Origin: Hymenobacter gummosus
Lineage (GTDB): Bacteria > Bacteroidota > Bacteroidia > Cytophagales > Hymenobacteraceae
Direction of reading: 5' to 3'
Assembly (NCBI RefSeq): GCF_003970915.1
Contig: NZ_RXOF01000001.1
Span: 434,001 to 498,000 of the forward strand
Length of the DNA stretch: 64,000 bases
The notes under the pieces are model-generated. The model worked only from the letters and a program-made list of their open reading frames with translations, made no database searches and was not told the origin of the DNA. Position numbers and translations under genes: made by a program. This document shows, piece by piece, positions 17,688-26,247 of this stretch; positions within the stretch are counted from its first letter, which is position 1; every line of letters begins with the position of its first letter.

Positions 17688-17760
17688 ACTGTGGAGCAAG
17701 GTTATGATATCAAAGTTCAGGAAAGCGGTTTTACCGCGCGGACACGGTTGCAGTCGAAAG

Positions 17761-17768
17761 CAAAAGTA
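17761..17768 (-). promoter_or_regulatory. -7 box (TACTTTTG) upstream of the DUF6089 pair
   Basis: Matches TAnnTTTG on the minus strand, 73 bases before the ATG at 17687 and inside the AT-rich gap behind nadK. No convincing -33 element. Confidence 0.45.
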
Positions 17769-17816
17769 GCAGGCGACAGGAATATTAAAAACATTCCATA
17801 AAAAAAATCCGATGTA

Positions 17817-18707
17817 TTACACCGAAAATCCTGCTGGGTTCCGCCGGTCGAGGCCCCAATTGAGTTTGCTGCGTAAGGTGCTCAAAAAATTTACGTGGTT
17901 CAACTTAATCAGTTTGGCGTCGAAGGCCTCGCGCCGTACGGCTACCTGAATGCCAGCGTCGACGGTGACGGAGCGGGAGTCGAGGGAGAGCAAGAAGTTA
18001 TTGCTACGTCCCTCAATCTCAAAGGATATTACGCTCCGGTCCGGCACAATCAGCGGCCGCACGTTCAGATTGTGGGGGCATACGGGGGAAATAACAAAAT
18101 TGTTGGTGTGAGGCAGCATTACCGGGCCGCCACAGCTGAGCGAGTAACCGGTGGAACCCGTTGGTGTTGAAACGACTAGCCCGTCGGCCCAGTAGGAGTT
18201 TAAATATTCGCCGTCGATGTAGGTGTGTACCACAATCATCGCGGAGGTGTCGCGCTTGAGGATGGAAAACTCATTCAGACCGAAATCGAGGCCGCCGAAC
18301 GCATCGGGGTCGGTGTCGGCGTGGATGAGGCTGCGGTTTTCGAGGGTGAAGTGCCCGCGAAACAGCGCGTCGAGGGCCTGCGGAATCTGCTCGGGCGAGA
18401 CGGTGGAAAGAAAGCCCAGCCGGCCGGTATTGATGCCTAGAATGGGAATCTGCAGGCGGCCGACGTAGGTGACCGTGTCGAGCAGGGTGCCGTCGCCGCC
18501 GATGCTCAGGGCGTAATCGGTGCCGAGCAGGTTGTCGCCGCGGTCGAAGACAGTGAGGTTGTCGGGCAGGCGAAGCTGCTGCAGGCTTTCGTAGAAGGAC
18601 TTGGCTACGGCGATGCGAACCTGCCGGGCGGCCAGCTCATCAAACAGGCCTTGCAGGTGCGGCGCCATATCGGCGTCGAAGGGCTTACCCAGAATGGCGA
18701 TGCGCAT
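17817..18707 (-). CDS. nadK: NAD kinase
   Basis: 296 residues, normal length. Phosphorylates NAD to NADP using ATP or polyphosphate. The GGDGT motif is at 70-74 with the catalytic Asp72. The second conserved region reads DGLVVSTPTGSTGYSLSCGGP, followed by PHNLNVRPLIVPD. This gene sits just upstream of DUF6089 and uppS in many Bacteroidota. Transcribed after the Omp85-like gene with a 29-base gap. Confidence 0.95.
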   Translation of the reverse strand: MRIAILGKPFDADMAPHLQGLFDELAARQVRIAVAKSFYESLQQLRLPDNLTVFDRGDNLLGTDYALSIGGDGTLLDTVTYVGRLQIPILGINTGRLGFLSTVSPEQIPQALDALFRGHFTLENRSLIHADTDPDAFGGLDFGLNEFSILKRDTSAMIVVHTYIDGEYLNSYWADGLVVSTPTGSTGYSLSCGGPVMLPHTNNFVISPVCPHNLNVRPLIVPDRSVISFEIEGRSNNFLLSLDSRSVTVDAGIQVAVRREAFDAKLIKLNHVNFLSTLRSKLNWGLDRRNPAGFSV

Positions 18708-18736
18708 ACGTAAGGGGGCGGCCGCGACGGACCACG

Positions 18737-20212
18737 TTAGAACGGAAACTGCGTGCGGACAAAGAAACCACCGAATCCGTGAATGGTGCGGGTGTATTCG
18801 AGGGTGAAAACCCTGTCGTAGTAAGTAACCAGGTGCAACCCGAGGCCGGCGCTGGCCAGCAGTTCGTTGGGCAGGCGGTTGGTGGCCGGCACGGAGCGTT
18901 CGGCCACGAAGCCCGCATCAGCAAAGGTATTCAGGTACAGCACTAAGGGCACTCGGTCGAGTCGCTGGTCTTTCAGCACCGGCAAATCAAGCCAGCCCGC
19001 ATCGAAGATGCGCAGCGACAGGCCCTGCCGCAGCACCGCGTAGTGCCGGCCGTCGACTACGTAAGCGTCGTAGCCGCGCACCAGGGACTGGCGGTAGCCC
19101 AGGGCGTGGCTGTCGGCGTAGGCCAGGCGGCGCGAGAGGCGCAGGCGGCCCTCGACGCCGCCGCCGTAGTAGAAGCCACGGCCGAGGTCGAAATAGCGGG
19201 CGTAGGTGAGCTGGGCCGTGGTCAGCGGCGGGCTGGGTGAGGAAAGGTAGAAGCGCTGCGTGAGGCTGGCCTGCAGAAAGGAGCCGGTGAGCGGGTAAGC
19301 GAAGGTGTTGCGCTTGTTGAGGGTGCGCGTCAGTACCACATCGAGGTACTCGCGCCGGGTGGCGTTGAGAAAGTACTCGGGGTTCAGCAGCCGTACCGAG
19401 TCGCTGATACGCTCCTGCCCATACAGCGCTTCGAGGGTGGTAAGGCGCTGCACGGTACGGCGCCAGCGCAGGCCGCCCGTCACATACCAGCGCTGAATAG
19501 GAAAGCCGTGCCGGGGCCGGTGCGTAAACAGACTGTCGCGCCCGGTGCGGTAGTCCAGGGCCCGGCTCTGCTGCAGCGAGGCGCCGACGGACAAGCCCAG
19601 GCGGTGGTGCCCCAGCGTAGGCGTGATGTAGAACAGCTCGTACTTGCGGTTGAAGCCCAGCTGCAGGTTGCCGTAAAGCTGCTCGTTGCGGCCGCGGAAG
19701 TTGGTGCGCGTCAGGTGCAGGCCGTAGTCGATGCGGCGCCAACGGTCGGGGCGGTGGCGCCAGGTATCGAAGTTGCGGTCGGCCAAAGAGAAGATGGGCA
19801 CGGGGAAGGTGTACCACCGCTCCTGCAGGCCGAACAGCACAATGATTTCCCCGTCGCGGCAGGTAGCCTGTACGCCCACCTGGTTGAACAGCTGCAGGTT
19901 GAACAGGCGGCGGCGGTTCAGTTCCAGGCGGCGGCCCAGTTGGGCCGCGGGCAGGGTGTCGCCCTCCCGGATGTCCAGTTCGGCGCGCAGCACCCGCTCC
20001 TTGGTCACGTTGTTGCCTACGAACAGCACCTGCCCGATGCGCACGACGGCGTAGCCGGGGCACTGGGCGCGCAGCAGGCTGTCGAGGTTGGGGCGGCGGG
20101 CGGAATCGGGCGGACTGATGCCGGCGGGCCGCGCCAGCGCAGCGGCGGGAGCGGCCCAGGCCAGAGCGGTAGTGACCAGCCACAAAGCGGCGGCCAGCCA
20201 GGCGAGGCGCAC
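18737..20212 (-). CDS. Omp85/BamA-like outer-membrane protein with one POTRA domain
   Basis: 491 residues. Signal peptide (about 1-27). A single POTRA-like module (about 55-130: VLFVGNNVTKERVLRAELDI, ending GEIIVLFGLQERWYTF) is followed by a beta-barrel of about 350 residues, with repeated YGNLQLGFNRKYELFY-type strands and a final FFVRTQFPF ending in Phe, as in barrel beta-signals. Compared with BamA it has lost four POTRAs, which suggests a TamA/FhaC-like or specialised porter. GTG start at 20212, three bases after the CBS gene stop, so the two are coupled. Substrate unknown. Confidence 0.75.
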   Translation of the reverse strand: MRLAWLAAALWLVTTALAWAAPAAALARPAGISPPDSARRPNLDSLLRAQCPGYAVVRIGQVLFVGNNVTKERVLRAELDIREGDTLPAAQLGRRLELNRRRLFNLQLFNQVGVQATCRDGEIIVLFGLQERWYTFPVPIFSLADRNFDTWRHRPDRWRRIDYGLHLTRTNFRGRNEQLYGNLQLGFNRKYELFYITPTLGHHRLGLSVGASLQQSRALDYRTGRDSLFTHRPRHGFPIQRWYVTGGLRWRRTVQRLTTLEALYGQERISDSVRLLNPEYFLNATRREYLDVVLTRTLNKRNTFAYPLTGSFLQASLTQRFYLSSPSPPLTTAQLTYARYFDLGRGFYYGGGVEGRLRLSRRLAYADSHALGYRQSLVRGYDAYVVDGRHYAVLRQGLSLRIFDAGWLDLPVLKDQRLDRVPLVLYLNTFADAGFVAERSVPATNRLPNELLASAGLGLHLVTYYDRVFTLEYTRTIHGFGGFFVRTQFPF

Positions 20213-20215
20213 CGC

Positions 20216-20896
20216 TTACAGGTTCAGGTAGCGTAGCAGCGCGTCGAGCCGCTCCTGGTCGGCGCCGGTGACTTCGTCGGTGCCGCTGAACTGAGCCGTA
20301 ATGACGTAGCCGAAGCGCTCCAGCGTGGCCACGATGCGGTTCAGGTTGCTGGTGTTGATTTTGAGCGTCAGCCGGATGCGGCGCGTGTCATCGGCGTCTT
20401 CCGAGACGTGGGCGCTGAGCACCTTGGCGTTGTTTTCCTCGATGTAGCGGCTGATCTGGCTCAGGGAATAGTCCCGGTCGTCCATGGCCAGTACGATGAT
20501 GCCGTTGCCGGCAGCGCTGCCGGGCGTCTGACCGAAGGCGGCCAGGGTATCCCCTACCGTCACCACGCCGAGGTACTCGCGCTGGTCGTCGAGCACGGGC
20601 ACCAGCTGCACCTTGTTGCGGATGGCCAGTTCCATGACGGTGTAGAAGTGCTGGTCGCGCTGCACGTGCACGTCGGAGAAGCCGAAGGGCACGCCTTCGA
20701 GCAGCTGCTCGGGGTCGGCGGCCACGTCGATGAGGTCGGCTTCGGTAATCATGCCGCGGTACTGCCGGTTTTGCACCACCGGCAGCTGGTCCACGTGGAA
20801 TTCTTCCAACCAGCGGGCAGCCTTGCCGGCGGAGTCGGACACCTTCAGCGGCGGAATCATCTGGTTGAGCAGGTCTTCGGCGAGCATCGAATGCAT
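20216..20896 (-). CDS. CBS-domain protein
   Basis: 226 residues. Two CBS domains (about 8-62 and 72-130: AARWLEEFHVDQLPVVQNRQ and KVQLVPVLDDQREYLGVVTV) are followed by an ACT-like segment (about 140-215) with IIVLAMDDRDYSLSQISRYI. CBS pairs bind adenine nucleotides and regulate partner proteins. I placed the start at the ATG at 20896; the open frame continues to a TTG at 20965, but the extra residues do not look conserved. This gene precedes nadK in many Bacteroidota, so an NAD(P)/adenylate-sensing role is plausible but unproven. Confidence 0.82.
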   Translation of the reverse strand: MHSMLAEDLLNQMIPPLKVSDSAGKAARWLEEFHVDQLPVVQNRQYRGMITEADLIDVAADPEQLLEGVPFGFSDVHVQRDQHFYTVMELAIRNKVQLVPVLDDQREYLGVVTVGDTLAAFGQTPGSAAGNGIIVLAMDDRDYSLSQISRYIEENNAKVLSAHVSEDADDTRRIRLTLKINTSNLNRIVATLERFGYVITAQFSGTDEVTGADQERLDALLRYLNL

Positions 20897-21042
20897 GGCG
20901 ACGCGGGTAAGCGGTGAGGAAAGGCGTCGCAACTCAGGTATATAGAAGCGACAAAGGGCCGGCAAGGTTGCAAGGCCGCCCGGCTACGGAAGCCAGCGGC
21001 CCGGCGGCCAGCCGGGAATCTACGGGCGGGCGGGCAAAAATG

Positions 21043-21825
21043 CTACGCGCCGACGGGGGCCGTGGCGGCGGCCGGCTCCAGGAAGCGGCGCAGCAGCCGG
21101 TTGAAGGCCTGCGGACGCTCCATCATGGGGGCGTGGCCGCAGTGGTCGAGGAAGTGCAGCTCGGCGTTGGGCAGCAGGCGGTTGAACTCGTGGGCCACCA
21201 TCGGCGGGGTGATGGTGTCGTTCAGCCCCCAGATGAGCAGCGTCTTGGCCTGAATACGCCCCAGGTCCTTGGTGAGGTTGTGCCGCTGAGCCGAGCGCGC
21301 AATGGCGATGATGCGCAGGCACTTGGCGTTGGAATTGGTGACGTTGAAAACCTCGTCGACCAGGTCCTTGGTGGCTACGTGCGGGTCGTAGAAGGTGTAG
21401 GCCACCCGCTCCTGCACGTAGGCGTAGTCGCCGCGGCGGGGGAAGGAGCCGCCCATGCTGTCCTCGAACAGGCCGCTGCTGCCCGTCAGCACCAGGCGCT
21501 GCACGCGGGCGGGGTTGCGCAGGGTGTACACCAGCGCCACGTGGCCGCCCAGGGAATTACCGAGCACGGTGGCCGGCTCGGTGAGCTGCATGGCCTTGGT
21601 GAAGTCCTCCACGAATTCGACCAGGCCCGAAATACCGGCCCGGGTGAGCGGCATATCGTACACCGGCAGCATGGGAATAACCACGCGGTGGGTGCGGGCA
21701 AACTCATCGACGACGCCCTGCCAGTTGCTCAGCGCCCCGAACAGGCCGTGCAACAGCAGCAGCAGGGGGCCCTGGCCTTCGTCGACGTACTTAAAATCGT
21801 GGTGCTGTTTAATCTGCAATTCCAT
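21043..21825 (-). CDS. Alpha/beta-fold hydrolase
   Basis: 260 residues. Oxyanion region LLLLLHGLFGALSNW, nucleophile elbow GNSLGG with Ser91, acid Asp in LLIWGLNDTITPP and catalytic His in DHCGHAPMMERP: a complete triad. Resembles meta-cleavage hydrolases and esterases; substrate unknown. The ATG at 21825 lies inside the 3' end of the amidotransferase gene (17-base overlap), so the two are coupled. Confidence 0.85.
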   Translation of the reverse strand: MELQIKQHHDFKYVDEGQGPLLLLLHGLFGALSNWQGVVDEFARTHRVVIPMLPVYDMPLTRAGISGLVEFVEDFTKAMQLTEPATVLGNSLGGHVALVYTLRNPARVQRLVLTGSSGLFEDSMGGSFPRRGDYAYVQERVAYTFYDPHVATKDLVDEVFNVTNSNAKCLRIIAIARSAQRHNLTKDLGRIQAKTLLIWGLNDTITPPMVAHEFNRLLPNAELHFLDHCGHAPMMERPQAFNRLLRRFLEPAAATAPVGA

Positions 21826-22465
21826 CGTGGGGTAGTGGCGCCGGGGACGCGGCCGGGGGAACGGCCCTATTCGTGCAATGATACGCAATCCGGACCCAAT
21901 TGCGCAGGAGGGCCAGGCCGTGCGGGGTAAGCAAAGCCTCGGGGTGAAACTGTACCCCGTAGAGCGGTAAGGTACGGTGGCGGAGCACCATCAGTTCGGC
22001 GTGCTCGTCGGCGGTGCGGGCCAGCGGCAGCAGCGCCGGGGGCAACTCCCCGAGCACCAACGAGTGGTAGCGCGTAACTGGTATACGGGCCGGCAGGTCG
22101 TCAAACAGCGGCTCGGGCGTTTGGTTTGGTGCCGCGCTCAAGTCGATTTCCGTCACCTTGCCGTGCATGGGGCGGGCGGCGCGGCGCAGCTCGGCCCCGA
22201 AAAACTCGCCCAGCGCCTGATGCCCCAGGCACACGCCCAGCACCGGCACGCGCTGGTGTACGGCGTCGAGGAACGGCATCAGCCCGCCCGCGGCCCGCGG
22301 CGTGCCCGGCCCCGGCGACAACACCACCGCGTCGAAGTCGAGGGCCAGCAGCTCGGCCAGCGGGGTATCGTTGCGGCGCACCAGCACCTCGGCCCCCAGC
22401 TGCCGGAAGTAGTCCAGCAGGTTGTAGGTAAAGGAGTCAAAGTTGTCGAGCAGCAGCAGGCGCAT
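21809..22465 (-). CDS. pabA: Glutamine amidotransferase, anthranilate/aminodeoxychorismate synthase component II
   Basis: 218 residues. Class I glutamine amidotransferase that supplies ammonia to TrpE or PabB. Starts MRLLLLDNFDSFTYNLLDYF, then the LSPGPGTPRAAG oxyanion loop, the GVCLGHQALGEFFG elbow with nucleophile Cys79, and the GVQFHPEALLTPHG His/Glu pair. No trpE or pabB lies in the window, so anthranilate and folate roles cannot be told apart. The extra tail after FHPE has AYHCTNRAVPPAASPAP and overlaps the hydrolase start. The ATG at 22465 is preferred over a TTG at 22480 that lies in the repeat region. Confidence 0.88.
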   Translation of the reverse strand: MRLLLLDNFDSFTYNLLDYFRQLGAEVLVRRNDTPLAELLALDFDAVVLSPGPGTPRAAGGLMPFLDAVHQRVPVLGVCLGHQALGEFFGAELRRAARPMHGKVTEIDLSAAPNQTPEPLFDDLPARIPVTRYHSLVLGELPPALLPLARTADEHAELMVLRHRTLPLYGVQFHPEALLTPHGLALLRNWVRIAYHCTNRAVPPAASPAPLPHDGIAD

Positions 22466-22476
22466 CTTCTGAACGG

Positions 22477-22603
22477 TCAAATGGTTGAATGGCTAAATGG
22501 CTGGTCGTGCTGGTTTGCTAAATGGTTAAATGGCTAAATGGTCAAATGGCTGGTCGTTCAAGAACAATCAACCATTTAGCCATCCAGCCATTTAACCATT
22601 TAA
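22477..22603. repeat. Intergenic inverted-repeat element A (AAATGGCT-type arms)
   Basis: Arms 22519-22559 and 22562-22602 are built from reiterated AAATGGC/T words and pair over about 41 bases with few mismatches. The inner ends read GGTCGTTC and GAACAATC. Extra left-hand copies of the word run from 22477. The right arm contains the cvpA-like stop codon (22600-22602). Related copies are at 31951-32030 and 36472-36642. Confidence 0.85.
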
Positions 22604-23118
22604 AACACGTTCCGCAGGGTGCTGAGCAGCTCGGCGGCGAAGGGCATGACCACGCCGACGATGTTCAGGGCGACGGGGGTGGCTTCGCGCACGATGGGCA
22701 GTACCAGGGAATCCTGGGTGAGCTGGGCACCGAGGGGCAGACCGGCCAGGCCGGTGGCGTAAAGCAGTAGGCTCAGGCCCAGCACCCACTTCAGCACCCC
22801 GGCCGCGCCGCCGAGCAGGTTGTCGAGCATGCCCAGCGGGGTGAGGTGCAGCATGGTTTTGAGCAGGCCGCCGGCTAGGTGCACCCCCCAGGCAATGAGG
22901 GCGAAGACCAGCAGAAACGACACCAGCGGCAGCATCCCGAAGGCCTCGCCCACGTAGTGCCGCACCAGCGGAATGGCCGTGCCCAGCAGCTTCAGCCCGC
23001 CGATGACGCCGAGCACGAAAGCCAGCAGGGAAACCACCTCCAGCACGATACCGCGCCGGAAGCCCTTCACCGCCCCCACCGCCAGGGGCATCAGCAAGAG
23101 CAAGTCGAAGCCGGACAT
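22600..23118 (-). CDS. CvpA-family membrane protein
   Basis: 172 residues with four predicted TM helices (about 4-22, 26-48, 62-88 and 100-125). FDLLLLMPLAVGAVKGFRRGIVLEVVSLL is the typical CvpA start (colicin V production family). The function in Bacteroidota is unknown; in proteobacteria CvpA links to envelope homeostasis. It lies between yqeY and the amidotransferase gene, separated on each side by a repeat element. The stop codon is formed within element A. Confidence 0.82.
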   Translation of the reverse strand: MSGFDLLLLMPLAVGAVKGFRRGIVLEVVSLLAFVLGVIGGLKLLGTAIPLVRHYVGEAFGMLPLVSFLLVFALIAWGVHLAGGLLKTMLHLTPLGMLDNLLGGAAGVLKWVLGLSLLLYATGLAGLPLGAQLTQDSLVLPIVREATPVALNIVGVVMPFAAELLSTLRNVF

Positions 23119-23128
23119 TTTTGGGGTC

Positions 23129-23284
23129 TTAGGGTCTTGGGGGCTTGGGGTCTTGGGGTCTTAACCAGGCTATCCATACAATAGCTTGGCCTCTGCGGGG
23201 CTTGGAGTTTGAAAGCCTGGGGACGTAACCAGGCCATCCGAACGACAACCAAGCCCCTAAGACCCTAAGCCCCCAAGACCCTAG
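23129..23284. repeat. Intergenic inverted-repeat element B (GGGTCTTGG-type arms)
   Basis: Arms 23129-23162 and 23251-23284 (about 30 of 34 positions pair) are made of reiterated GGGTCTTGG words. Inside are two near-identical copies of AACCAGGC(T/C)ATCC (from 23163 and 23227). The right inner end carries GAACGAC, the complement of GTCGTTC seen in elements A, C and E. The yqeY stop (23281-23283) lies in the right arm. Confidence 0.8.
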
Positions 23285-23742
23285 AAATTCGTATTGTTCA
23301 GCAGGCGGTTGACTTCCTGGGAAATAGCGCGGCCATCGGCCTGGCCGGCCAGCTCCTTGGCGGCGACACCCATGACCTTGCCCAGGTCGGAGGGGCCGGC
23401 GGCGCCCACGCGCTGGATGATGGCCACGAGGCGCTCGGTGAGGTCGGCCCCGGACAGCTGGGCGGGCAGGTACTCCTCGATGATGGCCAGCTCGGCCAGC
23501 TCGATTTCCTCCAGGTCGGAGCGGAACTGCTGCTGGTAGGTTTCGGCGGCTTCGCGGCGCTGCTTGGCGGCTTTGTTCAGCAGCTTCAGCTCCGTGTCGG
23601 ACGTGATGGCGCCGTGGGCACCTTCGGCGGTTTCGGCCAGCAGGATCTGCGACTTGATGCTGCGCAGCGCGGTCAGGCGCACTTTGTCTTTGGCCAGCAT
23701 GGCCTTCTTGATATCGGCGTCGATGCGCTCTTTCAGGGACAT
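23281..23742 (-). CDS. GatB/YqeY domain protein
   Basis: 153 residues, usual family length. MSLKERIDADIKKAMLAKDKVRLTALRSI starts the helical bundle. Further marks are EEYLPAQLSGADL and GKVMGVAAKELAGQADGRAIS, the GatB-like tail domain. YqeY proteins are stand-alone homologues of the tRNA-binding tail of GatB; the role is not settled. The stop lies within repeat element B and the start abuts element C. Confidence 0.9.
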   Translation of the reverse strand: MSLKERIDADIKKAMLAKDKVRLTALRSIKSQILLAETAEGAHGAITSDTELKLLNKAAKQRREAAETYQQQFRSDLEEIELAELAIIEEYLPAQLSGADLTERLVAIIQRVGAAGPSDLGKVMGVAAKELAGQADGRAISQEVNRLLNNTNF

Positions 23743-23743
23743 A

Positions 23744-23904
23744 GGTGGTGAAATGGTGAATTCGTGAAATGGTGAGTTGACGGCCCGGCGGCGCGGGAAT
23801 GCAGTGCCGGCTCTTGCCTCAGGCTGGTGAAAAGGGCAGATGATGCGCGGATATGTGTCATCGGAACGACACTCACCATTTCACAATCTCACCATTTCAC
23901 CACC
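23744..23904. repeat. Intergenic inverted-repeat element C (GTGAAATG-type arms)
   Basis: Arms 23744-23777 and 23871-23904. Sixteen outer and fourteen inner positions pair perfectly around a 4-base mismatch; the loop is 93 bases. The words are reiterated GTGAAATGGTGA. The right inner end carries GGAACGAC. It fills the divergent gap between yqeY and pdxJ. Confidence 0.85.
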
Positions 23905-23939
23905 TTTGGGGCGGCAAAAGTCCGCTAAATCCGGGATTC

Positions 23940-24659
23940 ATGACGAAGCTAAGCGTAAACATCAACAAAATTGCCACGCTGCGGAACGCCCGCGGCCACA
24001 ACCGCCCCGACGTGCTGCAGGTCGCGCGCGACTGTGAGCGGTTTGGGGCCCAGGGCATCACGGTGCACCCGCGCCCCGACGAGCGGCACATCCGCTACCA
24101 GGACGTGCGCGACCTGAAGCCGCTGGTTACCACCGAGTTTAACATCGAGGGCAACCCCACGCCGGACTTCATCGAGCTGGTGCGCGCGGTCCGACCCGAG
24201 CAGGTGACCTTGGTGCCCGACGCGCCCGACGCCATTACCTCCAATGCCGGCTGGGACACCATTCGCCACCAAGAGTACCTGCGCGGCATCGTGCAGGAGT
24301 TTAAGCAAATGGGCTGCCGCGTGAGCATCTTCCTCGACCCCGTGGAGGAACTGGTGCGCGCCGCCGCCACCACCGGCACCGACCGCATCGAGCTGTACAC
24401 CGAGGCCTACGCCACCGGCTACCACCAGGACCGCGAAGCCGCCGTGGCCCCCTACCGCGAAGCCGCCGCCCTGGCCCAGCAGCTCGGCCTGGGCGTGAAT
24501 GCCGGCCACGACCTGGACCTCGACAACCTCGCCTTTCTGCACCAGCAGCTGCCCGGCCTGGCCGAAGTCAGCATCGGCCACGCGCTGGTGTGCGACGCGC
24601 TGTACCTGGGCCTGGAAAACACCATTCAGCTGTACTTGCGTCAGTTAATTAATAATTAA
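23940..24659 (+). CDS. pdxJ: Pyridoxine 5'-phosphate synthase PdxJ
   Basis: 239 residues, normal length. Condenses 3-amino-2-oxopropyl phosphate with 1-deoxy-xylulose 5-phosphate to give PNP (DXP-dependent vitamin B6 pathway). The TIM-barrel start is [17 protein letters not shown], then [59 protein letters not shown], and [13 protein letters not shown] with [11 protein letters not shown] at the phosphate-binding end. The last residues (LINN) and the stop are encoded by the arm of repeat element D. Confidence 0.95.
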   Translation: MTKLSVNINKIATLRNARGHNRPDVLQVARDCERFGAQGITVHPRPDERHIRYQDVRDLKPLVTTEFNIEGNPTPDFIELVRAVRPEQVTLVPDAPDAITSNAGWDTIRHQEYLRGIVQEFKQMGCRVSIFLDPVEELVRAAATTGTDRIELYTEAYATGYHQDREAAVAPYREAAALAQQLGLGVNAGHDLDLDNLAFLHQQLPGLAEVSIGHALVCDALYLGLENTIQLYLRQLINN

Positions 24660-24734
24660 GAATTAGTAATGAATAATGACCGACCTCTCCAGGAAGCCGG
24701 TCATTATTCATTACTAATTCTTAATTATTAATTA
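24646..24734. repeat. Intergenic inverted-repeat element D (perfect 37-bp arms)
   Basis: Arms 24646-24682 and 24698-24734 are perfectly complementary over 37 bases around a 15-base loop. The outer part is reiterated AATTAATAATTAAG words and the inner end reads GAATAATGACCG / CGGTCATTATTC. The left arm includes the pdxJ stop (24657-24659). On RNA this would be a very stable hairpin and might end transcription, although it lacks a G/C-rich base. Confidence 0.9.
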
Positions 24735-24746
24735 TTAATTCCCTCC

Positions 24747-25763
24747 ATGCCCCGCCTTCCCCTTTCCGACTTTCTTTCCGGCCCGGCCGATGCGCCCATT
24801 TTTGATGCGCGGGCGCCGCTGGAGTACGCCCAGGGGCACATTCCCGGGGCGGTGAGCTTCCCCATTTTCTCCGACGAGGAGCGGGCCCAGATTGGCACGG
24901 CCTACAAGCGCATCAGCCAGGACAAGGCCGTGCTGATGGGGCTGGACTTCTTCGGGCCGAAGATGAGCCGGATGGTGAAGGCCGCGCAGAAGCTGGCCCC
25001 GAACAAGGAAGTGCGCCTGCACTGCTGGCGCGGCGGCATGCGCTCCGGGGCCATGCAGTGGCTGCTGGAGCTGGCCGGCTTCCGCGTCCACCTGCTCGAC
25101 AAGGGCTACAAGGATTACCGCCGCTGGGCGCTGGCGCAGCTGGAGCAGCCCCGGACGCTGCGGGTGCTGGGCGGCCTCACCGGCTCGGGCAAGACCGACG
25201 TGCTGCACGCCCTGGCCCGCCGCCGGGAACCGGTCGTCGACCTCGAAGGGCTGGCCCACCACAAGGGCTCCTCGTTCGGGGCCATCGGGCAGGCGGCGCA
25301 GCCCAGCAACGAGCAGTTTGAGAACGAGCTGGCCCTGCAGCTGCACCAGCTCAGCAGCGCCGGCCGCGTGTGGGTGGAGGATGAAAGTCGCACCATCGGC
25401 GCGGTGGCCTTGCCCGCCGGCTTGTTTGAGCAGATGCGCCGGGCGCCGCTGCTGGTGCTGGAGGTGCCGCGGGCCGTGCGGGTGCGCAAGCTGGCCGAGG
25501 AGTACGGCCGCCACAACCCCGCCGAGCTGGCCGCCGCCATCCTGCGCCTGCGCAAGCGCCTGGGCGGGCTGGCCACCAAGGAAGCCCTGGGCGCTATCGG
25601 CGAAGACGACATGGAGAAGATGGTGTCCCTGGTGCTCGACTACTACGACCGGACTTACCTGCACGGCCTCGAAGGCCGCCCCGACGTGCTGCGCGTGCCC
25701 ACCGACACCTGCGACGCGGAAACCAACGCCGACCGGGTGCTGGCGGCGCTGGGGCAGGGCTGA
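24747..25763 (+). CDS. mnmH: tRNA 2-selenouridine synthase MnmH/SelU
   Basis: 338 residues. Converts 2-thiouridine at tRNA wobble position 34 to 2-selenouridine using selenophosphate from SelD. N-terminal rhodanese domain with the catalytic loop CWRGGMRS (Cys93); C-terminal P-loop domain with GGLTGSGKT (142-150) for geranyl-thiouridine chemistry. EDESRTIGAVALP and RKLAEEYGRHN are family marks. selD lies 1.7 kb downstream on the same strand, so the pathway is complete up to SelD. Confidence 0.94.
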   Translation: MPRLPLSDFLSGPADAPIFDARAPLEYAQGHIPGAVSFPIFSDEERAQIGTAYKRISQDKAVLMGLDFFGPKMSRMVKAAQKLAPNKEVRLHCWRGGMRSGAMQWLLELAGFRVHLLDKGYKDYRRWALAQLEQPRTLRVLGGLTGSGKTDVLHALARRREPVVDLEGLAHHKGSSFGAIGQAAQPSNEQFENELALQLHQLSSAGRVWVEDESRTIGAVALPAGLFEQMRRAPLLVLEVPRAVRVRKLAEEYGRHNPAELAAAILRLRKRLGGLATKEALGAIGEDDMEKMVSLVLDYYDRTYLHGLEGRPDVLRVPTDTCDAETNADRVLAALGQG

Positions 25764-25785
25764 GCCGATTCTTCCGTAGCCGACC

Positions 25786-26223
25786 ATGCTGCCCCGCCGC
25801 CTGCTTGCCGTCCTGCTGCTGCCGCTGCTCCCGTTGCAGGGCTGCACGATGGTGTTCCGGCTGTTCGTGCGCAACCTCAGCGCCGAGCCGCTCACGCTGC
25901 GGCTGTACCCCAAGAAGCCGGAGCAGTTCACCCCGGGCTACCTGCCGATGGCCCCGCAGGTGCTGAAACCCCGCTACCGCAACCTGCGGCTGCTCACCGA
26001 TTCGGTGGCGCTGCAGCGGCAGGGCCCGGCGCTGGTCGTGACCATGCCGCCGCACTCCACCGCTACCTTCGACGGGAACTGGATTGCCATTCCGAACCTC
26101 GACTCCGTGCGGGTGGAGCGCCCCGGCCACCCCGCGCAGGTCTTCGATGAACAAACACTGGCCGGACCCTACGACAGCCGCCTGGGCCCGGGTGGGGGTA
26201 CGGTGTGGCTGGATTTTCCTTGA
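25786..26223 (+). CDS. Putative lipoprotein, unknown function
   Basis: 145 residues. A hydrophobic signal with lipobox LLPLQGC (Cys at about 20) is followed by a beta-rich domain (LFVRNLSAEPLTLRLYPKKPE, ALVVTMPPHSTATFDGNW). I recognise no family. It lies 22 bases after mnmH and 24 bases before the VOC gene in the same direction, so is probably in the same transcript. Confidence 0.65.
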   Translation: MLPRRLLAVLLLPLLPLQGCTMVFRLFVRNLSAEPLTLRLYPKKPEQFTPGYLPMAPQVLKPRYRNLRLLTDSVALQRQGPALVVTMPPHSTATFDGNWIAIPNLDSVRVERPGHPAQVFDEQTLAGPYDSRLGPGGGTVWLDFP

Positions 26224-26247
26224 GCTTCCCGCCTCTATCCTCCTCCC

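Noticed and set aside
22477-22603. Possible CRISPR array in element A
   Set aside because: Repeated words are contiguous and form an inverted repeat; no unique spacers of regular size.
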